Positions 59,601-64,000 of a stretch of DNA of 64,000 nucleotides are shown here, one piece after another; positions within the stretch are counted from its first letter, which is position 1; each line of letters opens with the position of its first letter. The translations under genes were made by a program, and so were the position numbers. The notes under the pieces are model-generated. The model saw only the letters and a list, made by a program, of their open reading frames with translations. It was not told the origin of the DNA and did no database searches. Source of the DNA: Paenibacillus pasadenensis DSM 19293. GTDB lineage: Bacteria > Bacillota > Bacilli > Paenibacillales > Paenibacillaceae. Location of the stretch: contig NZ_KE383853.1 in the NCBI RefSeq assembly GCF_000422485.1, forward strand, positions 163,539-227,538, read 5' to 3'.

Positions 59601-62600
59601 GGTTCCCGCCTTGGCCGCAGCTTCGAGGCTGCGGATGATGCCGCCCTCTTCTGCAGAGCCGTCGCTCACTTCAATGCCGTTCAAGAGCAGCCTCGCATCC
59701 GGCACCGCCGCCCCTTGCCTCAGGACGGTGAATTCCGCAGGCTCCCCAAGCGCGATCTCATGCGGCTGCCAAGCCAAGGAAAGCTCCGGACGCACGAGCG
59801 CCTCAATGTCCGGTCCGGCGAATTCGATCGTCTTGCCTTCGCCTTCCGTCGATCGGACGGAGCCCGACTCGAAGCGGATTGCAAACGGACGCGCCAGCTC
59901 TCCCTTCGCTTCCTCCAGCGTGTGGGGACCGATATAGCCGCTGTCCACCGTGTACAGGATCGAGGCGATCGAATCCTCATCGGACAGTCCCGCCTCATGC
60001 AATTGCTTGAAGTTCAAGCGAACTACGCCTTGTTCCTCGTCTACCGTTGTCTCCAGCTGCTGCTCCGACACCTTGTCGGAGCGCCGCACCTGCAAGCCTC
60101 CGGCCGCATTCGGATCGAAGCGGAAGGCGATATGCCCTTCCATCAGCTTGGACGCTTTTTCGGCCCGAACCTCCACCGCGTAGGTTCCGCCAGGATGAAG
60201 TTCCTCCGAAGTGCCATATTCGTAATACGGCGAGCCCAGATTGACGCTGAAAGACCAGGTTTGGATCGTCTGGTTGCCGGCCAGGTCCCGGACCGCCACT
60301 TTGACCTTATGCCGTCCTTCCGCCAACGGCTCTCGCGGCTTGTAGGAAATCTCGCCCTTGGGAGGGTACAAGCCATGCTCGACCTTCTGGTCATCGACAT
60401 AGACCCGGATCGACTCCGGATCGATCAGCGTCGTTCCCGGATGCTGGACCGGATCGTAGCCGGCATCTTCTGCCGTCACGGAGATCATCGGCGTCGGCGT
60501 GGACACTCTCTCATTGGCAGCCGGCGAAGCCTTTAGGAGCGCCGGGGGCTCGCGGTCCTCTTCCAGCGGACCGTAGACGGCGCGGATGTCGTCGATGTAG
60601 AGCGTGCCTGCCGTTTTGTTCGTATTTTTCGTCTCCATATATCGGACGGGCATGTCCATCGTGAACGGAAGCGTCTTGCCCTTCGGCACCGCGGCTTCGA
60701 CATAGCGCCAGCCCGTCCAATCGACGCCGATTCCTTGATCGGTGAAGTCAATCGCCACCGCCGCGTTGTTGCCGTCCCTCAGCTGCCCGCGCAGCCAGTG
60801 CTTCTTTCCGTCTCCGTATACCCACATGCTGATCTTTTCCGGGTAGCCCGGCACCTGGATCCGCGTCTCTTGAGATACGGCGCTCAGGTAGGCCCCTGAC
60901 GTGCCGGTTTTGCCCGTGAAGTCGTAATCCAGCTTGAGCGACTTCTGCCCGCTGCGGACGAAGTCGGGATCGGACGTCTCGGCGATTTCCACCGAATTGA
61001 ACGCGGCGCCGGATGCCTGATACGCGGACAAGCCCTGCTCGAACGTCTCCAGCAGAGCCGGCGGAACGCCGACGCTGACGTCCATGGTCGCTTCGATGCC
61101 GCTGTAGCTGGCGACGATCTTGCCGTGCACGCCCGTTTCTTCCGCAGCGGCAAAGACCCCCTCCGCGTCGATCGTGCCGATATCGCCTTCCACTCTCCAC
61201 TGCAGGCTCCGGTTGTCGGCTTGGATGACCTGCCCGTCTCTCAGCGCCCGAACAGCGAGCTTTTCCTTGGCCCCGCTGGAAAACGTCCTCGCCTTGTCGG
61301 GGAACTCCAGGCCGGTCAAGACGTCCACTACCTCGACCTGAGCCGTACCGCTCGCTTGCCCGGATGCCGCTCGGACCAACCCGCTGCCCGCGCTCGTCCC
61401 CGCCTGGAGCTTGCCGTCGCTTCCGATCGTTCCGATTCCGCCCTCGCTGCTCCAGACAGGCTCGCCTGCCATTGGAGCAGGATGGCCGTTCTCATCCACG
61501 CCTGCGGCTGTGAAGGCCAGCGACGAGCCGGCCAAAATCCGCTCGGCCGAAGGCTGTACCGCCAGACTCGCCGCGATCCCGGTTTCTGGCGCCGTGCTGA
61601 CAAGCAGCAGCCCATTGCCGGTCTTGCGCTCGAACCCGTCCGATCCGCGGTTCATCATGACCGCTTTAGATGTTCCCGGCATGCGGGCAATAAACGTCGA
61701 TGATCCTCCCCCGTCCAGATTCATCGCCTGCACGATGCCCATATCCTTCATCATGCCGCCCAGTTCGGTCGTCTCGACGCCCTCGCTGAAGCCAGGCGCT
61801 CTGCCGTCGACCTCGAACAGGACGACGCTGCCGTCGGCCTTGGTGCCGATAGCGGTCCGTGGATGGACGCCTGCCGGACCGACGTCGGCTTGGACGACGC
61901 CATCTTTTACGAGCGGTCCGGTTCCGCCGATGATCAGCTCCGCCTCCTGCCAAGGACCGTCCAGCAGGAAAGAAGCGACGACCTCGTCTCCTGCCTTAAG
62001 CCCGGAGGCAACGGCTCTTGCCGTTCCGGACGCGGATAAGACGACGGTTCCTTCCGTCAATGCCGTGTCGCCTTTTCCCGTTCGGACTTCGGCAACCTGG
62101 AGCTTGACCTGCTGTCCGCTTTTCACTTCCCCTTCCCGTATCGTCAGCACATATTCGTCCCCGTCGGGAGAGGTATGAGTCGATTGAGAATAGTCCGATG
62201 TATAAAAGACCAGCTGATCGACATCCCGATGACGGTTGATGCTCGTGAGCTCATAGGAGCCCCCCTTGATCTCGATCATTTTCGTCAGCTTCGGCGAGCC
62301 GTACAATGAACGGCCGTCCCTCGTGAGACCGAATGCATAGGGCGAAATGCCGCTATTGAGAATCCGGCCTTCATCGACAAAGAGCCCGTTCGGTACGCCC
62401 GTAGCAAAGCCGGATATCTCATAAAAATCGCCGTTGATGCCAGCGACGACACGATTCCCAGGCTTATCCGCATAGGCTGCCATCTCGGTCACGCCCTTCA
62501 TTCCGTATACTTTTCCGTCCTTCAGTCCGGCCCGCAGCTCAAGCCCGTCCGTTCCGGGACGGAACGAGACGGCATGGATCTTCTGTCTGCCGCGCTGATC

Positions 62601-62789
62601 CTCTACATCCTGCCAGACATACCGAGCGCCTGGGACCAAGTCCAGCTGCCGTGAATCTACAATGCGGCCATATTGAGGCTCTAGCTCAGCGGAAAAAGCT
62701 TGAAAAGCCCACGTTTGCTGCAGCAAGGCTACGATCAGAAACGCAACCAGAATCGAATAGCCGGATCTGCTTCTTGCCCTCATTTTCAA
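56613..62789 (-). CDS. Giant S-layer-anchored phosphodiester glycosidase / metallophosphoesterase
   Basis: 2058 aa, ATG 62789 after GGGGGATTGAAA. Signal peptide 1-34. NAGPA-type phosphodiester glycosidase domain about 65-400 (V-A-G-I-N-G-D-F-Y near 120; N-L-D-G-G-G-S-S-T at 357-365). Ig-like domains about 405-575; jelly-roll/CBM-like 580-740; Ig-like 750-850; cohesin-like 855-975; fibronectin-like purple-phosphatase N-domain about 1090-1195. Calcineurin-type phosphoesterase 1198-1440 with Asp1205 (FFGDSQ), Asp1239 (HAGDMVD), Asn1272-His1273 (GNHE), His1348 and His1381/His1383 (GHDH). Two BIG2 repeats 1472-1637, a Pro/Ser linker 1638-1686, three SLH repeats 1873-2055. It should sit on the cell wall and act on phosphodiester-linked glycans or extracellular phosphate esters. 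Monocistronic. Confidence 0.9.
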   Translation of the reverse strand: MKMRARSRSGYSILVAFLIVALLQQTWAFQAFSAELEPQYGRIVDSRQLDLVPGARYVWQDVEDQRGRQKIHAVSFRPGTDGLELRAGLKDGKVYGMKGVTEMAAYADKPGNRVVAGINGDFYEISGFATGVPNGLFVDEGRILNSGISPYAFGLTRDGRSLYGSPKLTKMIEIKGGSYELTSINRHRDVDQLVFYTSDYSQSTHTSPDGDEYVLTIREGEVKSGQQVKLQVAEVRTGKGDTALTEGTVVLSASGTARAVASGLKAGDEVVASFLLDGPWQEAELIIGGTGPLVKDGVVQADVGPAGVHPRTAIGTKADGSVVLFEVDGRAPGFSEGVETTELGGMMKDMGIVQAMNLDGGGSSTFIARMPGTSKAVMMNRGSDGFERKTGNGLLLVSTAPETGIAASLAVQPSAERILAGSSLAFTAAGVDENGHPAPMAGEPVWSSEGGIGTIGSDGKLQAGTSAGSGLVRAASGQASGTAQVEVVDVLTGLEFPDKARTFSSGAKEKLAVRALRDGQVIQADNRSLQWRVEGDIGTIDAEGVFAAAEETGVHGKIVASYSGIEATMDVSVGVPPALLETFEQGLSAYQASGAAFNSVEIAETSDPDFVRSGQKSLKLDYDFTGKTGTSGAYLSAVSQETRIQVPGYPEKISMWVYGDGKKHWLRGQLRDGNNAAVAIDFTDQGIGVDWTGWRYVEAAVPKGKTLPFTMDMPVRYMETKNTNKTAGTLYIDDIRAVYGPLEEDREPPALLKASPAANERVSTPTPMISVTAEDAGYDPVQHPGTTLIDPESIRVYVDDQKVEHGLYPPKGEISYKPREPLAEGRHKVKVAVRDLAGNQTIQTWSFSVNLGSPYYEYGTSEELHPGGTYAVEVRAEKASKLMEGHIAFRFDPNAAGGLQVRRSDKVSEQQLETTVDEEQGVVRLNFKQLHEAGLSDEDSIASILYTVDSGYIGPHTLEEAKGELARPFAIRFESGSVRSTEGEGKTIEFAGPDIEALVRPELSLAWQPHEIALGEPAEFTVLRQGAAVPDARLLLNGIEVSDGSAEEGGIIRSLEAAAKAGTYTLQAVSGTSYSALLRYTVAPPAGSSAPQNVNVTVGEDAATERLFAWQTSPETKGTVVELAEREAFEGFDKGAVQRIEGTSSLYTTDNDGTLRLHRARSAHLEPDTEYAYRVGDGHGAWSSEGSFRTSGDKGATTRLLFFGDSQAGDQAGFKLWGDTLKRALADVPDTDLILHAGDMVDKGFEQEQWNWWFSEAGEALRTTTLVPVIGNHEVMGTNGSGDFRAQFQTPDNGASAARGTSYSFDIKDTHVVVLDTEQADAGLKEQAEWLDRDLAGSEAKWTVLVFHQGPYGSIYSNEKVQQLWVPVIDKHEVDLVLNGHDHIYMRSYPMRGGQIAAEEDGTRYVIGGSSGPKFYAWTERMWQEKIFDGDEQIYTSIVIGEKEIQLTAKKLDGSIVDTLRIPSREAEKPASLRLTGKLQLKPGETDAVVTEAVYASGRVQAVREGVAYSSSNERVATIDRDGIVTALQAGRAVVQAEHGGLTASYELEVTEKEPTLASIRLQGPRKLAPGESAVLVTEAVYSDGLRYELKGVEYGTDHPSVAIVQDGYLKAVGAGRTVVTAVYGEWRDRYELEVASPASPSPEPSPTPSPSPDPSPDPTPAPSVPALPTPRPGGDPTPTPTPSSDVLVLTEEQLRGAGQEESRVVVSVSDWPSRIAFPDRAGELLDGRTLQIQSSRIRVSIPADTLRKLQSRLPGDESAAAGASLVLTSLPQDAEKLLAAAAVRYNARVQAAGELREWSLALVGQDGRTIAESDQPIGVELLQEGADPQRTGLYRLLPDGTLRFEGAAAGSWASMKLEEAGVYGMLLFERSYTDVKAGHWAEGAIHSLTARLIVQGVGGQAFEPGRSVTRAEFAAMLARALRLEPSDGEAGYADVSPDSWHAAEIAQVRQAGLTMGSAAGRFEPDRAIMRQEMAAMLVRAYAHRTERPLPDAPADAGFRDTAKLAAWAKQAIGQADSLGLIEGAGDGRFLPVASGTRAEAVVLIQRLLDLLEAIEQD

Positions 62790-62972
62790 TCCCCCTTAGA
62801 AACGAATGATTTCCTGTTCCTCTTTGTGATGGCTATGTCTTCCTCCAGCCTAACCGGCGAGTATCAACTCCTCATCATTTGAATATAAATTTCATATTAA
62901 TATTTCAAATTTAACTTTTATTTCATAATTTTAATTCCATTGACCTTGCCGAAGATATCCTACGAAAAGCAC

Positions 62973-63004
62973 AAAAAACCCTTAGGAAATTTTTCCTAAG
63001 GGTT
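62973..63004 (-). terminator. Terminator of the tRNA operon
   Basis: Perfect 13-bp stem AACCCTTAGGAAA/TTTCCTAAGGGTT with a T run on the minus strand, just after the last tRNA. Confidence 0.9.
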
Positions 63005-63014
63005 TCATTCGTGA

Positions 63015-63097
63015 TGCTGGTGAAGGGACTCGAACCCCCACTCCGTCTCCGGAAGCGGATTTTGAGTCCGCCGCGTCTGCCATTCCGCCACACCAGC
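63015..63097 (-). tRNA. tRNA-Leu (CAA)
   Basis: Acceptor GCTGGTG/CACCAGC, long variable arm, anticodon loop CTCAAAA (anticodon CAA, codon UUG), TpsiC GGTTCGAGT. The discriminator A is followed by TCA, so CCA is not encoded, unlike the ten other tRNAs in the cluster. Last gene of the array. Confidence 0.95.
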
Positions 63098-63142
63098 AAA
63101 GATAAACGTACAAGAGCTCTTAAAATAAAAAAATCCGCTTGT

Positions 63143-63218
63143 GGCGTGCCCTAAGAGATTCGAACTCCTGACCTTTTGATTCGTAGTCAAATGCTCTATC
63201 CAGCTGAGCTAAGGGCAC
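63143..63218 (-). tRNA. tRNA-Arg (ACG)
   Basis: Acceptor GTGCCCT/AGGGCAC, anticodon loop CTACGAA (ACG, read as ICG), TpsiC AGTTCGAAT, encoded CCA. Complete cloverleaf. Confidence 0.96.
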
Positions 63219-63236
63219 ACATCAAGCAAAAAAGAA

Positions 63237-63310
63237 TGGAGGCGCCACCCAGACTCGAACTGGGGGTAAAGCTTTTGCAGAGCTTTGCCTTACCACTTGG
63301 CTATGGCGCC
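63237..63310 (-). tRNA. tRNA-Cys (GCA)
   Basis: Acceptor GGCGCCA/TGGCGCC, anticodon loop CTGCAAA (GCA), encoded CCA. Confidence 0.96.
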
Positions 63311-63320
63311 TCAATAAAAA

Positions 63321-63395
63321 TGGAGCGGAAGACGGGAATCGAACCCGCGACCCTCGCCTTGGCAAGGCGATGCTCTACCGCTGAGCCACTTCCGC
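63321..63395 (-). tRNA. tRNA-Gly (GCC)
   Basis: Acceptor GCGGAAG/CTTCCGC, anticodon loop TTGCCAA (GCC), encoded CCA. Confidence 0.96.
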
Positions 63396-63398
63396 AAA

Positions 63399-63473
63399 TG
63401 GCTGGGGATTCAGGGATCGAACCTGAGAATGACGGAGTCAAAGTCCGTTGCCTTACCGCTTGGCTAATCCCCA
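63399..63473 (-). tRNA. tRNA-Gln (TTG)
   Basis: Acceptor TGGGGAT/ATCCCCA, anticodon loop CTTTGAC (TTG), encoded CCA. Only 3 bp separate it from the Gly gene. Confidence 0.96.
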
Positions 63474-63482
63474 ACAAACACA

Positions 63483-63558
63483 TGGGGCGATCGAGGGGAA
63501 TTGAACCCCCGAATGCCGGAACCACAATCCGGTGCGTTAACCACTTCGCCACGATCGC
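63483..63558 (-). tRNA. tRNA-His (GTG)
   Basis: Acceptor GCGATCG/CGATCGC with a genomic G at position -1 (63559) opposite discriminator C, anticodon GTG, encoded CCA. Confidence 0.96.
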
Positions 63559-63563
63559 CATGC

Positions 63564-63637
63564 TGGCAGGGGCAGCAGGAATTGAACCCACACTAACGGT
63601 TTTGGAGACCGCTGTTCTACCTTTAAACTATGCCCCT
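63564..63637 (-). tRNA. tRNA-Trp (CCA)
   Basis: Acceptor AGGGGCA/TGCCCCT, anticodon loop CTCCAAA (CCA), encoded 3' CCA. Confidence 0.96.
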
Positions 63638-63643
63638 ATAAAC

Positions 63644-63729
63644 TGGTGGAGGATGATGGATTCGAACCACCGAACTCGTCAGAGAACAGATTTACAGTCT
63701 GCTGCGTTTGGCCACTTCGCTAATCCTCC
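63644..63729 (-). tRNA. tRNA-Tyr (GTA)
   Basis: Acceptor GGAGGAT/ATCCTCC, anticodon loop CTGTAAA (GTA), long variable arm, encoded CCA; 86 nt. Confidence 0.96.
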
Positions 63730-63739
63730 ACGGAAAAGC

Positions 63740-63815
<76 letters not shown>

Positions 63816-63831
63816 GTATTCAATTTTCAAA

Positions 63832-63907
63832 TGGTGGCTCGGGACGGAATCGAACCGCCGACACAAGGATTTTCAGTCCTTTGCTCTACCAACTGAGCTA
63901 CCGAGCC
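63832..63907 (-). tRNA. tRNA-Phe (GAA)
   Basis: Acceptor GGCTCGG/CCGAGCC, anticodon loop CTGAAAA (GAA), encoded CCA. Confidence 0.96.
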
Positions 63908-63923
63908 TAACATTTTTAGAAAA

Positions 63924-64000
63924 TGGCGGAGCTGACGGGATTCGAACCCGCGGTCTCCTGCGTGACAGGCAGGCATGTTAGGCCTCTACACCACAGCTCC
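63924..64000 (-). tRNA. tRNA-Asp (GTC)
   Basis: Acceptor GGAGCTG/CAGCTCC, anticodon loop CTGTCAC (GTC), encoded CCA. Its 5' end is the last base of the window; the cluster probably continues beyond. Confidence 0.95.

Noticed and set aside
57588..60536. A 982-codon open frame on the plus strand opposite the giant surface-protein gene
   Set aside because: It is a by-product of high-GC codon bias; composition is Arg/His/Leu-rich without domains, and the minus-strand protein has signal peptide, catalytic motifs and SLH repeats.

Overview
This looks like chromosomal DNA of a high-GC endospore-forming Firmicute of the Paenibacillaceae type (Paenibacillus, Cohnella or a relative). Spore genes (sspI, a yunB homologue, a ywmB homologue), YesM/YesN two-component regulation, an S-layer-anchored surface enzyme, many sugar ABC transporters and Gfo/Idh/MocA dehydrogenases, consensus SigA promoters and AGGAGG ribosome sites all fit. 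No phage, insertion sequence, CRISPR array or rRNA was seen.

Layout. 0-6.5 kb: lipA (its 3' end lies outside the window), an M23 peptidase, an SDR oxidoreductase, yunB, a small IDEAL-like protein, an Rrf2 regulator, and a secreted GH26 mannanase carrying a carbohydrate-binding domain. 6.6-13.4 kb: a peptide/nickel-type ABC importer (two ATPases, two permeases, lipoprotein) with an ArsR-type regulator just upstream and a tandem operator at the importer promoter. 13.5-15.3 kb: a GH13 alpha-glucosidase with a LacI/CcpA-type operator.

15.5-30.1 kb: a sugar-catabolic island of visibly lower GC than its flanks. It holds a ribose-type ABC transporter with two paralogous binding proteins, two Gfo/Idh/MocA dehydrogenases, a Zn alcohol dehydrogenase, a TIM-barrel epimerase, and a divergent YesM/YesN pair plus an orphan family-1 binding protein. 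The two binding-protein promoters share a paired direct-repeat site at exactly the same distance from the same -10 box, which suggests common control by the response regulator.

30.4-32.3 kb: TrmH methyltransferase, KtrA/C potassium-channel regulator, sspI. 32.3-41.5 kb: a purine-type module in which a PucR regulator faces an operon of a deaminase-like amidohydrolase, a complete BMP/Nup nucleoside transporter and a Rieske oxygenase; a PucR-box-like site overlaps the operon's -35. 41.6-45.8 kb: LacI regulator, two Gfo/Idh/MocA dehydrogenases and a ThuA protein under an operator-containing promoter. 45.8-50.8 kb: prfC, a cyclase-family hydrolase, zwf, ywmB. 50.9-52.2 kb: two poorly known small proteins.

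52.3-56.4 kb: an envelope-stress cluster (LiaI-like protein, two PspA paralogues, PspC, LiaS/LiaR-type two-component system) with repeated GACCT/AGGTC elements upstream. 56.6-62.8 kb: a 2058-residue surface protein joining a phosphodiester glycosidase domain and a metallophosphoesterase domain to three SLH repeats. 63.0-64.0 kb: eleven tRNA genes on the minus strand.
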